Assembly: GCA_944392525.1 (NCBI GenBank)
Contig: CALXXB010000018.1
Span: 1 to 24,407, forward strand
DNA: 24,407 nucleotides
From: an uncultured Clostridia bacterium
GTDB taxonomy: Bacteria; Bacillota_A; Clostridia; TANB77; CAG-508
Reading direction: 5' to 3'
Shown here: positions 8,405 through 16,214 of the stretch, in pieces
How the letters are laid out: each line of letters opens with the position of its first letter
Numbering within the stretch: the first letter of the stretch is position 1
Notes under the pieces: model-generated
What the model saw: only the letters and a program-made list of their open reading frames with translations
Databases searched by the model: none
What the model was told of the DNA's origin: nothing
Made by a program: the position numbers and the translations under genes

Positions 8405-9268
8405 ATGAATGTTACGTTACCAGAGAAGGAAGGAATAAAAAAAGGACAAATAATTTTATATACATGTATTATTTTAGTTTGTATTATTTGTGTTATAGTT
8501 GCTTTTTATGTTCAGTTTTATGCAAGAATAGATTTAGGAAGTTTCATAGGGTTAGGAAGCGAATCACCATATGGAAATAAAACAGAAGATGAAACTGTAA
8601 CTTTAGAGTCCGAATTTAATAATTTGTTTATAAACGGTACAAATAATGATAATGGAGAGAACAATAATAAGAAACAAGAGCAAGGGAAAGATTTAGTATA
8701 TACTGGATATCAACAAAAAGAAAGTAAATTAAACAGCTATAATTTAGAAGTAAATATTCCACATATAAATGTTGATAATGAAATAACAGATGAATATAAC
8801 AGCGAAATAGAAGATATATTCCTAACACTTGCTAATAATGTGTTACAATCTGAAAATTCAAACATAATTTATACAGTTGATTATGTAGCAAATGTACAAG
8901 ATGGAATTTTATCACTTATGATAAGAGCAAGTCTAAAAGAAGGAACTAATGCTCAAAAAGTTATTATACAAACATATAATTATGATTTAAGAAATAATAA
9001 GGAAATAACTTTACAAGAAGTATTAAAAATAGAAAAACTAGATGAGCAAGATGTACAAAATAGAATAAATACAAAGGTTCAAGAAGAAGAACAAAAAGCA
9101 GAAGATTTACAAAGTTTGGGTTATAACATATATTCAAGAAATATAGATAGTGATATTTATAAATTAGAAAATTCAACGGAATTTTATCTAACACCGGATG
9201 CATTATATATAATCTATGCTTATGGAAATGAAACTAATACTAGCGAAATGGATTTAGTTATATTGTAA
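8405..9268 (+). CDS. Membrane-anchored RsiV/DUF4163-like protein
   Basis: A 287-residue protein with a short cytosolic start, one membrane helix (about 16-40), an Asn/Glu-rich linker to about residue 97, and an extracytoplasmic domain. The domain includes N-L-E-V-N-I-P-H-I, an I-N/E-Y-N helix region, T-L-Q-E-V-L and F-Y-L-T-P-D-A-L-Y-I-I-Y, the pattern of the paired DUF4163/DUF3298 domains of RsiV-type anti-sigma factors and lysozyme-sensing proteins. No sigma factor gene is adjacent and the cytosolic part is too short for a classical anti-sigma domain, so it may be only a related surface protein. GAGGT lies six bases before the start. It is a single-gene unit with its own promoter and terminator, divergent from the clpE-like gene. 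Confidence 0.6.
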   Translation: MNVTLPEKEGIKKGQIILYTCIILVCIICVIVAFYVQFYARIDLGSFIGLGSESPYGNKTEDETVTLESEFNNLFINGTNNDNGENNNKKQEQGKDLVYTGYQQKESKLNSYNLEVNIPHINVDNEITDEYNSEIEDIFLTLANNVLQSENSNIIYTVDYVANVQDGILSLMIRASLKEGTNAQKVIIQTYNYDLRNNKEITLQEVLKIEKLDEQDVQNRINTKVQEEEQKAEDLQSLGYNIYSRNIDSDIYKLENSTEFYLTPDALYIIYAYGNETNTSEMDLVIL

Positions 9269-9321
9269 TGTTTTTGGATTGACTCAAAAAAAAACGCAGA
9301 ACAAAAATGGAAGAATAAAAA

Positions 9322-9350
9322 ATAAAGAGAAGCGGATAGCTTCTCTTTTT
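9322..9350 (+). terminator. Terminator after RsiV-like gene
   Basis: Stem AGAGAAGC / GCTTCTCT with a five-base loop (GGATA), followed by TTTTT. The rest of the gap 9351-9490 holds only AT-rich sequence with a small hairpin (AATCAGTA...TACTGATT, near 9379-9399), with no gene that I can support. Confidence 0.8.
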
Positions 9351-9490
9351 GAAAATAAAAGGGGATGTTTTTTATTTTAAATCAGTATCTTTACTGATTA
9401 TGATTATATTCTAATAAGGTTATTTGTCCATTTTGTGAACTAAAAGTGAAAAAACAATAAAAAGTAGATTAATTTTAAAATATTATAAAC

Positions 9491-9528
9491 AATAAAATGA
9501 AGTAGGAATTTCCTACTTCATTTTTATT
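9491..9528 (-). terminator. htrA terminator
   Basis: Nearly perfect inverted repeat AATGAAGTAGGAA / TTCCTACTTCATT just after the htrA stop, with A/T tracts on both sides; it could also work on the plus strand. Confidence 0.85.
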
Positions 9529-9529
9529 G

Positions 9530-10819
9530 TTAAGGTTGTTCAGCAAGAGTAATTGTCAATTCTCTTTCTTGTCCATCACGGTTTACTTTAAGTGTCATAG
9601 TATCTCCAATTTGATGTTTGTTCTTTATTTCATTTAATTCATCCATTGTAGTAATTTTTTGACCATCTGCTTCAATAATTACATCGCCAGGTTTAACTCC
9701 ACCTTTTTCAGCTGCAGAGAAATCATCAACAGCTTTTACATAAACACCAACAACTAAATTGTTTGCTTTTGCTGTATCCTCATTTAAATCCATTCCTGTA
9801 ATTCCAATATATGGTCTTCTTACTTTACTATATTGAATTAATTGAGAAGTTATATCTTCTGTTGAATTAATAGGAATAGCGAATCCCATACCTTCGATTC
9901 CTTCACCTTGTAATTTTAAAGTGTTTATACCAATAACTTGACCTTCACTATTTACTAATGCGCCACCACTGTTACCAGCATTTATTGCAGCATCTGTTTG
10001 AATTAGAGTATAGGTATTTCCATCAGAATCAGTTATTTTTCTGTTTACAGCACTAACAACACCACAAGTAATGCTGCTTTCCATTCCTAATGGATTTCCT
10101 ACAGCCATTGCGAATTCTCCAACTTTAATACTATCAGAATCAGCAAATTCGGCTTTTGGAAGATTGTTTTTATCTATTTTAATAACAGCTAAGTCTGTTT
10201 GTTCATCAGTTCCTATAATTTTAGCTTCATATTCTGTATCATCATTAAACAATTTTACAGTTATTTTTGTAGCTGATGAAACTTCATAGTAATCTTCATC
10301 AGATGAAGATGAAACTATATGATTATTAGTTAAAATATAGCCATCGTCGCTAATAATTATACCAGATCCACTTGCTGTTGCTGTACTTGTTTGATTTCTG
10401 TTACCAAACATAGAATATAAAGAATTTACATTATATTCTACTGTAATTCCAACAATAGAAGGTAATATTTTATTAGCAGCATAAACAGCTGTATCTGAAT
10501 AATTTGAAAGTGAAGTTTGACTTACATATCCACTAGCTTCCGAAGAACTTGATGAGCTAGTATTTGAACGTTCAGTACCAAGTATACTAGAACGAATTGA
10601 TGGAACGCCAAAACATGTTCCTACAACTACAGCACATCCTACTACTCCACTAAAAAATGGTAATAAAATACTTTTTGCAAAACCAGTTCCTGATTTTTGT
10701 TTTTTATTATTGTTATAATTTTTATAAGAATCAGGATTTTGTACAGTTTTAAAATTTGTGTTGTTTTCTGGTTTTACTTCATAAACAACATTTTTTTTGT
10801 TATCATTGTTTTCATCCAT
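9530..10819 (-). CDS. htrA: HtrA/DegP-type membrane serine protease with PDZ domain
   Basis: About 429 residues. A cytosolic, Asn/Lys-rich N-terminus (about 1-48) precedes one membrane helix (about 49-70) and a Ser-rich linker. A trypsin-like domain carries the triad His in L-T-N-N-H-I (about 167), Asp in D-L-A-V-I-K-I-D (about 209) and Ser in N-A-G-N-S-G-G-A (about 284), and a single C-terminal PDZ domain follows (about 325-425). It degrades misfolded proteins outside the membrane. The start is ATG at 10819, eight bases from AGGAGG (10828-10833); the in-frame TTG at 10825 is only two bases from that site. A TTCACA-N5-GTCACA repeat lies in the promoter region, recalling two-component control of htrA in bacilli. 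Confidence 0.93.
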   Translation of the reverse strand: MDENNDNKKNVVYEVKPENNTNFKTVQNPDSYKNYNNNKKQKSGTGFAKSILLPFFSGVVGCAVVVGTCFGVPSIRSSILGTERSNTSSSSSSEASGYVSQTSLSNYSDTAVYAANKILPSIVGITVEYNVNSLYSMFGNRNQTSTATASGSGIIISDDGYILTNNHIVSSSSDEDYYEVSSATKITVKLFNDDTEYEAKIIGTDEQTDLAVIKIDKNNLPKAEFADSDSIKVGEFAMAVGNPLGMESSITCGVVSAVNRKITDSDGNTYTLIQTDAAINAGNSGGALVNSEGQVIGINTLKLQGEGIEGMGFAIPINSTEDITSQLIQYSKVRRPYIGITGMDLNEDTAKANNLVVGVYVKAVDDFSAAEKGGVKPGDVIIEADGQKITTMDELNEIKNKHQIGDTMTLKVNRDGQERELTITLAEQP

Positions 10820-10870
10820 ATTCAAGACCTCCTAAAATATCTATATATATCTTATCCTTTTACAATGATA

Positions 10871-10901
10871 TAATACAATAGGTTTGTGACGATTTTGTGA
10901 A
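10871..10901 (-). promoter_or_regulatory. htrA promoter region with TTCACA/GTCACA direct repeat
   Basis: On the minus strand TTCACA (10901-10896) and GTCACA (10890-10885) start 11 bases apart and lie just upstream of a TATTAT-like -10 (about 10870-10875). No good -35 is visible where one would be expected, so the promoter may depend on an activator. The repeat type matches that at 8293-8336. Confidence 0.4.
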
Positions 10902-10952
10902 AAAAAGTAGAATTTTTCTTGACGCTAAATAGTTATTATTTTGTTTTTTCTA

Positions 10953-10981
10953 TTGAAAAAATTCTAGTAAAAATATATAAT
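10953..10981 (+). promoter_or_regulatory. Promoter of prepilin-like / rnhB / pyrimidine phosphorylase operon
   Basis: TTGAAA (10953-10958), 17-base spacer, TATAAT (10976-10981). The next three genes are tightly packed with no terminator between them. Confidence 0.75.
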
Positions 10982-11017
10982 AATGGAAAATGAAAATTGA
11001 TTTAGAGGGTGAAATAA

Positions 11018-11530
11018 ATGAGAATAAAAAATGAAAAAGGAATAACGTTAGTAGCTTTGGCGATTACAATAATAGTCTTATTAATAATTGCTGGAATAGG
11101 ATATAATTATGGAAAAGATGCAATACAAAGAGCTCAATTAGAAGAATTAAGAACAAATATGCTATTAATAGAGGCAAAAGCAAAAGGATTAGTAGAAGAG
11201 GTTAATTTTAAAATAGGATTGACAAAAGAAGGAGATAGTGATTACACAAGCAAAAAAGACGCAGCTGAAAATGAAGTATATGTAGGAGCTGGTTTAGAAA
11301 AGGTAACAAATGCATCTGATGTATCATCTCCATCAGCAATACCAGCTACAGAATGCTATAAAGTAACTGATACAGCTTTTAAAAATTGGGGATTAGAAGA
11401 TATTGAATTAGAAAAAGATGAATATTATTTAATAAAATTTGATGATACAAATGCGACTGTAGAAGTATATAATACTTTAGGTTATGATGGAAAATATTCA
11501 TTAACAGATATAGATAATTTAGAAGTATAG
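11018..11530 (+). CDS. Prepilin-like (type IV pilin/pseudopilin) protein
   Basis: A 170-residue protein with a class III prepilin-type N-terminus: a short basic leader ending in K-G (residues 7-8), then a hydrophobic helix starting I-T-L-V-A-L. The mature helix continues into an amphipathic segment and a small C-terminal domain with few cysteines. The glutamate normally at position +5 of the mature pilin is alanine here, which argues for an atypical or minor member. No pilus motor, peptidase or other pilin gene is in the window. It is the first gene of a unit with rnhB nine bases downstream. AGAGGGTG precedes the ATG. It could be a non-pilus protein that merely shares the export signal. Confidence 0.65.
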   Translation: MRIKNEKGITLVALAITIIVLLIIAGIGYNYGKDAIQRAQLEELRTNMLLIEAKAKGLVEEVNFKIGLTKEGDSDYTSKKDAAENEVYVGAGLEKVTNASDVSSPSAIPATECYKVTDTAFKNWGLEDIELEKDEYYLIKFDDTNATVEVYNTLGYDGKYSLTDIDNLEV

Positions 11531-11539
11531 GGAATAAAA

Positions 11540-12172
11540 ATGAAGGAAAAAGAGATAGAAAGATTAACAAAGTTAAAAGAGATAGAAAAAGATTTATATA
11601 GTAAAGGTTTTAAAAATATTTGTGGAATAGATGAAGCAGGGAGAGGACCATTAGCAGGTCCAGTAGTTGTTGCAGGTGTTATTATGCCTGAAGATTCAAT
11701 GATAGAATTTGTAAATGACTCTAAAAAAGTAACTGAAAAAAGAAGAGAAAAATTATATGATATTATTAAAGAAGAAGCAATAAGTTATTCAATTGCAGTA
11801 ATAGACCAAGATGTAATTGATGATATAAATATATTAAATGCAACTAAAAAAGGTGTAACAGAGGTTGTTGATGGGTTAGATGTAAAGCCAGATTTAATAT
11901 TAGTAGATGCTTTGGAACATATAGATACAAGAGGAATACCATATGAACCATTAATAAAAGGAGATGCCAGGTGTTATAATATAGCAGCTGCATCAATACT
12001 TGCAAAAGTAACAAGGGATAGAATAATGAGACAATGGGATGAAATATATCCGGAGTATGGATTTTTATCTAATAAAGGATATGGAACTGCAAAACATATA
12101 GCAGCAATTAAAGAATATGGCTTATGTCCAATTCATAGAGTAACTTTTACAAAACATTTCACAAATGGTTAA
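11540..12172 (+). CDS. rnhB: Ribonuclease HII
   Basis: A 210-residue type 2 ribonuclease H, which removes RNA from RNA-DNA hybrids, including single misincorporated ribonucleotides. The core motif G-I-D-E-A-G-R-G-P-L-A-G-P is at residues 29-41 and supplies D31 and E32; L-V-D-A-L (about residue 121-125) supplies a further acidic residue; K-G-D-A, A-S-I-L-A-K-V-T-R-D and G-Y-G-T are conserved. The length is slightly short of the Bacillus protein because the N-terminal substrate-binding extension is reduced. It lies between the prepilin-like gene and the nucleoside phosphorylase in one operon. Confidence 0.96.
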   Translation: MKEKEIERLTKLKEIEKDLYSKGFKNICGIDEAGRGPLAGPVVVAGVIMPEDSMIEFVNDSKKVTEKRREKLYDIIKEEAISYSIAVIDQDVIDDINILNATKKGVTEVVDGLDVKPDLILVDALEHIDTRGIPYEPLIKGDARCYNIAAASILAKVTRDRIMRQWDEIYPEYGFLSNKGYGTAKHIAAIKEYGLCPIHRVTFTKHFTNG

Positions 12173-12187
12173 GTTTTAGGAGGCAAT

Positions 12188-13493
12188 ATGACAATATTAG
12201 ATATTATTGAAAAAAAGAGAGATAAAAAAGAACTTACTAAAGAAGAAATAGAATTCTTTGTAAATGGATATACAAAAGGTGAAATAACAGATTATCAAGC
12301 AGCGGCATTAATTATGGCGATATATATACAAGGAATGACAGATGAAGAAACAACTAATTTGACTATTGCAATGGCACATTCAGGAGAAATATTAGATTTA
12401 TCTAAATTAAATAAGATAATAGTAGATAAACACTCAACAGGAGGAGTGGGAGATAAGGTATCATTAATCTTACTTCCATTAGTTGCATCTTGTGGCGTTG
12501 CTGTTGCAAAAATGTCAGGAAGAGGACTAGGTTTTACTGGAGGAACTGTAGATAAATTAGAATCAATACCAGGTTATAAAACAGATATAGATATCCACAA
12601 GTTTGTAGAAAATGTGGAAAAAATAGGTATTAGCATGATTTCACAAACATTAAATCTAGCACCTGCAGATAAAAAGATATATAGTTTAAGAGATTCGATT
12701 TCGTGTGTGGAAAGTATTCCTTTAATTGCATCTAGTATAATGAGTAAGAAAATAGCAAGTGGAGCACAAAAAATAGTAATAGATGTAACTGTAGGAAAAC
12801 GGAGCTTTTATGAAGAATTTACGTGATGCAGAAAAATTGGCAAAAGAAATGATAACCATAGGAAAACTAGCTGGAAGAGAAACAGTGTGTGTTCTAACTA
12901 ATATGGATGAACCATTAGGCAAAAACGTAGGAAATTCATTAGAAGTAAAAGAGGCTATAGAAGCTTTAAATGGAAATATAGCAGAAGATGTGAAAAAAGT
13001 TGTATTAGAACTTGGTTCATATATGCTAGTGTTAGCAGAGATAACACTTGATTTAGAAAAAGCTAAAGAAATATTAAATGAAAATTTGCAAAATGGAAAA
13101 GCGTATAATAAGTTTATGGAATTAGTCAAAATGCAAGGTGGAGATGTAACTTATTTATCAAATTTAGAAAATTTTGAAGAATCACAGTATATAGAACCTA
13201 TTTATAGCGAAAAAACAGGATATATTTATAGTATAGATGCTAAAGATATCGGAAAACTAGCTTGTAGTTTAGGAGCAGGAAGAGTAAGGAAAGAAGATAA
13301 AATAGATCCAGCAGTGGGGATTGTTTTATTAAAAAAAGTAGGAGACTTCGTTAGAAAAGATGAGGAGATAGCTTATCTTCATATAAATAATCCGGAACAA
13401 TTAGATTCTGCAAAGGAAAATATAAAGAATATTATTAAAATAAGAAAAGAAAAGGTAGAACAACCGAAAACTATTATAGAAATAATAAAATAA
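12188..13493 (+). CDS. pdp: Pyrimidine-nucleoside phosphorylase, needs +1 frameshift at CGG
   Basis: This enzyme cleaves uridine, thymidine or deoxyuridine with phosphate in pyrimidine salvage. The N-terminal helical domain is followed by the phosphate-binding signature D-K-H-S-T-G-G-V-G-D-K (residues 80-90) and K-M-S-G-R-G-L-G-F-T-G-G-T. The zero frame runs into a stop at 12824-12826 after G-K-R-S-F-Y. Skipping C12800 instead gives V-G-K-G-A-F-M-K-N-L, the expected family sequence, and continues to the C-terminal domain ending at 13493. The repaired length is 434 residues, essentially the normal family length. TAGGAGG precedes the ATG by six bases. Without recoding it would be two fragments, and the second (ATG 12810) has no clear ribosome site. 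Confidence 0.9.
12797..12803 (+). other. Candidate +1 frameshift site AAA-CGG-A in pdp
   Basis: Zero-frame AAA (12797-12799), CGG (12800-12802). Skipping C12800 reads GGA (12801-12803) as the glycine of the conserved G-K-G-A-F motif. The zero frame ends eight codons later. Confidence 0.8.
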
Positions 13494-13521
13494 GAAACTT
13501 TTGGAAAATAATAATAAATAT

Positions 13522-13549
13522 TTGAAAAAATCGTAAAATGTGCTATAAT
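13522..13549 (+). promoter_or_regulatory. Promoter upstream of small membrane protein and cdaA
   Basis: TTGAAA (13522-13527), 16-base spacer, TATAAT (13544-13549), in the gap after the phosphorylase gene. Confidence 0.7.
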
Positions 13550-13582
13550 ATTGTAGAGTAAAATTGAAAGGATTGAGTATTA

Positions 13583-13726
13583 ATGAAAAAAAATAAAAAC
13601 GTAAATACAGAGAAAAAACACAATAGACATGACAAAGGACAAATTTTTGTTAAAGTAACAGCAGGAGTTCTTGCAATACTAATGGTAGGAGGAACAGCAA
13701 TAACACTTGTTTATGCTTTAATGTAA
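13583..13726 (+). CDS. Small single-pass membrane protein (47 aa)
   Basis: A 47-residue reading frame beginning M-K-K-N-K-N-V-N and ending T-L-V-Y-A-L-M. It has a very basic, hydrophilic N-terminus (about 1-19) and one membrane helix (about 22-45), which predicts a positive-inside anchor. AAAGGA lies ten bases before the ATG, a sigma-A promoter is just upstream, and cdaA starts 22 bases downstream, so it is probably co-transcribed with cdaA. I do not recognise a family. Its position suggests a membrane partner of the cyclase, but that is only context. Confidence 0.65.
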   Translation: MKKNKNVNTEKKHNRHDKGQIFVKVTAGVLAILMVGGTAITLVYALM

Positions 13727-13748
13727 TAAAGATTAGGAGAAAAATTAT

Positions 13749-14693
13749 ATGGTAATTGATTTAGGAATGAATTGGGAGAATTTTTATAGAGATAATATAG
13801 TAGCATATATAAAATCATTACAATCAAATCCATTTGAGCTAGTAACTTTGATATTAGATTTATCAATTGTTTGTTTTCTAGTATATTGTTTCTTAAAAGT
13901 TGTAAAAGGTTCAAGAGCATGGCAATTAATAAAGGGAATTGTTCTTTTAATAATTGCAACATGGGTAAGTGGATTATTAAATTTAAAGATTTTAAACTGG
14001 ATTTTAACTGGAATAATGAATTTAGGAGTTATTGCAATTATTGTAATATTCCAGCCGGAGTTAAGACGTGCACTAGAACAACTTGGAACTAATAAACTTG
14101 CAAAATTCTTTGGGATTGATAAAGATTTAGCAACAAAAACAAAGGAAGATATTTATAAGATAGTAATTGCTGCAACAGAGCTTGCTAAAACAAAGACAGG
14201 AGCTTTGATTGTAATTGAAAGAGATATAAAGATACAAGACATAATAGCAACAGGAATACCAATGGATGCAGATGTTTCACCTCAATTATTAGTAAATATA
14301 TTTGTTCCAAAGACACCTCTTCATGATGGGGCAGTTGTAATATCAGGTAACAAAATTGCAGCAGCAGCATGTGTATTGCCTTTAGCTGATGATAAGGATA
14401 TTGCAAAAGAGTTAGGAACAAGACATAGAGCAGCCATAGGAATATCAAAGGAATCAGACAGTATAGTAGTTGTAGTATCTGAAGAAACTGGAAAGATATC
14501 TGTTGCAAAAGATGGTACATTAATTGCTGATGTAAGAGAAGATGTTTTAAAGAAAATATTAATTAGTAATATTGTAACAAAAAGATTTGCAGTAGAGAAA
14601 AAGGAAAGAAGAAATAAGATAAAAGAATTAAGAGAAAAAATAAAAAGTGAGAAAAATAAATCTAAAGAAGAAAAAGATAAAGAAGAAAAATAA
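13749..14693 (+). CDS. cdaA: Diadenylate cyclase CdaA (c-di-AMP synthase)
   Basis: A 314-residue membrane-bound enzyme that joins two ATP into c-di-AMP, which controls potassium and osmolyte uptake and wall homeostasis. Three membrane helices lie within about residues 30-100, ending at F-Q-P-E-L-R-R-A-L-E; the DisA_N/DAC domain follows with D-G-A (193-195) and R-H-R (225-227), the two catalytic and nucleotide-binding motifs. The C-terminal tail (about 275-314) is highly charged and lysine-rich, possibly cytosolic and disordered. AGGAG lies nine bases before the ATG. In many Firmicutes cdaA is followed by cdaR and glmM; here it ends at a terminator and truA follows. Confidence 0.95.
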   Translation: MVIDLGMNWENFYRDNIVAYIKSLQSNPFELVTLILDLSIVCFLVYCFLKVVKGSRAWQLIKGIVLLIIATWVSGLLNLKILNWILTGIMNLGVIAIIVIFQPELRRALEQLGTNKLAKFFGIDKDLATKTKEDIYKIVIAATELAKTKTGALIVIERDIKIQDIIATGIPMDADVSPQLLVNIFVPKTPLHDGAVVISGNKIAAAACVLPLADDKDIAKELGTRHRAAIGISKESDSIVVVVSEETGKISVAKDGTLIADVREDVLKKILISNIVTKRFAVEKKERRNKIKELREKIKSEKNKSKEEKDKEEK

Positions 14694-14718
14694 AGGTCGC
14701 AAAAAGCGACTTTTTGTT
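14692..14718 (+). terminator. Terminator after cdaA
   Basis: Stem AAAGGTCGC / GCGACTTTTT with a five-A loop, overlapping the cdaA stop codon. It may reduce but not abolish read-through to truA, which has no obvious promoter of its own. Confidence 0.7.
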
Positions 14719-14734
14719 TTAAAAGGAGAAAAAA

Positions 14735-15475
14735 ATGAGAAATATTAGACTTACTATAGAATATGATGGAAAAGATTTTAATGGTTGGCAAAAACAACCT
14801 AATAAATTAAATATACAAGGAACTATTGAGAAAGCAATTGAAAAAATAACAGGGGAAGAAGTAGAGTTAATGGCATCTGGAAGAACAGATAGAGGAGTAC
14901 ATGCTCTAGGGCAAGTTGCAAATTTTAAAACTAATTCTACATTACCAATAGAAAAGTTTCCAATTGCAATAAATAGTAATATGAAAAGTTCAATAAGAAT
15001 AAAAGATGCAGAAGAAGTGGATGAAAAGTTCCATAGTAGATTAAGTTGTAAAAGAAAAACTTACAGATATGTTATAAATAATTCTAAGTATGGAAGTAGC
15101 ATCTATAGGAACTTGGAAACACATATTCCTATAAAATTAGATGTTGAAAAAATGAAAGAAGCAGTAAAATATTTTGAAGGAGAACATGACTTTAAAGCTT
15201 TTAAGGCAAGTGGAACAAGCAGTAAAAGTAGTGTAAGGACAATTTTTAAAGCGGAAGTAATAGAAAGACCAGATGAAAGAGTCTGGATAGAACTTACAGG
15301 AAGTGGATTTTTATATAATATGGTAAGAATAATATCAGGAACTTTAGTTGATGTAGGTCTTGGAAAAATAGAACCAAAGGAAATAAAAGATATTATTGAA
15401 TCTAAAGATAGACAAAAAGCGGGGAAAACACTAGCTCCACAAGGACTATTTTTAGTAAAAGTAGAATATGAATAA
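14735..15475 (+). CDS. truA: tRNA pseudouridine(38-40) synthase
   Basis: A 246-residue enzyme that isomerises uridines 38, 39 and 40 in the tRNA anticodon arm. The catalytic aspartate is D52 in A-S-G-R-T-D-R-G-V-H-A; the N-terminal Y-D-G-K-D-F-N-G-W-Q and later G-S-G-F-L-Y-N-M-V-R-I motifs are conserved. AAAGGAG stands shortly before the ATG. Loss of these modifications is known to affect reading-frame maintenance, which is worth remembering given the frameshift sites here, although no direct link is shown. Confidence 0.96.
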   Translation: MRNIRLTIEYDGKDFNGWQKQPNKLNIQGTIEKAIEKITGEEVELMASGRTDRGVHALGQVANFKTNSTLPIEKFPIAINSNMKSSIRIKDAEEVDEKFHSRLSCKRKTYRYVINNSKYGSSIYRNLETHIPIKLDVEKMKEAVKYFEGEHDFKAFKASGTSSKSSVRTIFKAEVIERPDERVWIELTGSGFLYNMVRIISGTLVDVGLGKIEPKEIKDIIESKDRQKAGKTLAPQGLFLVKVEYE

Positions 15476-15541
15476 TACATTTTGTTAACCAAAAATTAAA
15501 ATATGCATAAAATATAGTAAAACATAAAGGAGAGAAAAATC

Positions 15542-16129
15542 ATGAATGTTTTACTATTATTTTTTGCACTTCCAATAGCAACAATAATTATATCAATAGC
15601 ATTACAAAAAATATTTAAATCACCTGCTTTAGTTGCTGCAATCGTATTTGCCATATTTTTAGTTGTCACATTTATTGTAAATAACATAAATTTTCTAATT
15701 GCAACAATTGTATATACAATTATAAGTTATATAACAGCAGTGATTGTGTGCATTATAACTAGAATAATAAGAAGGTTAGAAGATAGGGATAGAGAATGTG
15801 ATAGAGATTGTAATTGCTGTAGAAGAGATAATAACAATTGTAATTGTAATAATACATCAAATGAATTGCTTACAATAAATAGTACTTGTGGTAATCTTGA
15901 AGATGGTAATTTGCTTACTATATCTAGTAATTGTTCAAATGGAAGAAATAATGATTTATTAACTATTAGTTCTAATATGGAAAATTCTTGTGATAATAAT
16001 TGTTGTGATAATAACAATAGTTGTAATAATGTGGGAAGTAATGGTGTTACTGCTAGAATTAATGTTATACCAAATTCTAATAATAATGGCAGAACAGGAT
16101 GTGTATGTGGTAGGTATAGAAGACGTTAA
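15542..16129 (+). CDS. Membrane protein (DUF2651-like) with Asn/Cys-rich repeat tail
   Basis: A 195-residue protein in two parts. Residues 1-76 form about three membrane helices of the small Bacillus YbeF/DUF2651 type. Residues 77-195 form a hydrophilic tail starting with a charged stretch (R-R-L-E-D-R-D-R-E-C-D-R-D) and a cysteine cluster (C-N-C-C), then three 15-residue repeats built on N-x-L-L-T-I-S-S-N (107-121, 122-136, 137-151), then Asn/Cys-rich sequence and a closing C-V-C-G-R-Y-R-R-R. Roughly sixteen cysteines are in the tail, suggesting metal binding or disulphide/thiol chemistry, possibly a surface or spore-associated role. The reading frame and ribosome site (AAAGGAGAG) are good. 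No function is known to me. Confidence 0.75.
   Translation: MNVLLLFFALPIATIIISIALQKIFKSPALVAAIVFAIFLVVTFIVNNINFLIATIVYTIISYITAVIVCIITRIIRRLEDRDRECDRDCNCCRRDNNNCNCNNTSNELLTINSTCGNLEDGNLLTISSNCSNGRNNDLLTISSNMENSCDNNCCDNNNSCNNVGSNGVTARINVIPNSNNNGRTGCVCGRYRRR
15860..15994 (+). repeat. Three 45-base in-frame repeats (15-residue L-L-T-I-S-S-N unit)
   Basis: Three consecutive units of exactly 15 codons, each with L-L-T-I-(N/S)-S near the start. DNA identity is partial, which suggests an old duplication retained at the protein level. Confidence 0.8.
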
Positions 16130-16141
16130 GGTTTCCATAAA

Positions 16142-16170
16142 TTGACCAAATCGTTAAAAAATGGTATAAT
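16142..16170 (+). promoter_or_regulatory. Promoter of GC-richer island gene
   Basis: TTGACC (16142-16147), 17-base spacer, TATAAT (16165-16170). The promoter is AT-rich and host-like although the gene behind it is not. Confidence 0.75.
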
Positions 16171-16214
16171 TTAAGTATGCAGGAGATGCAAATAACAGAA
16201 GGGAGTAGTACTGC

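Noticed and set aside
9351..9490. Possible small RNA or gene between the two terminators near htrA
   Set aside because: Only a weak AT-rich hairpin is seen; there is no promoter or reading frame that I can support.
14185..14797. Long minus-strand reading frames opposite cdaA
   Set aside because: They are antisense to a clear diadenylate cyclase, are leucine/serine-rich by composition only, and lack start signals.
15860..15994. Repeat block considered as a CRISPR array
   Set aside because: The repeats are in frame with 15-codon period, adjacent without spacers, and encode a protein repeat.
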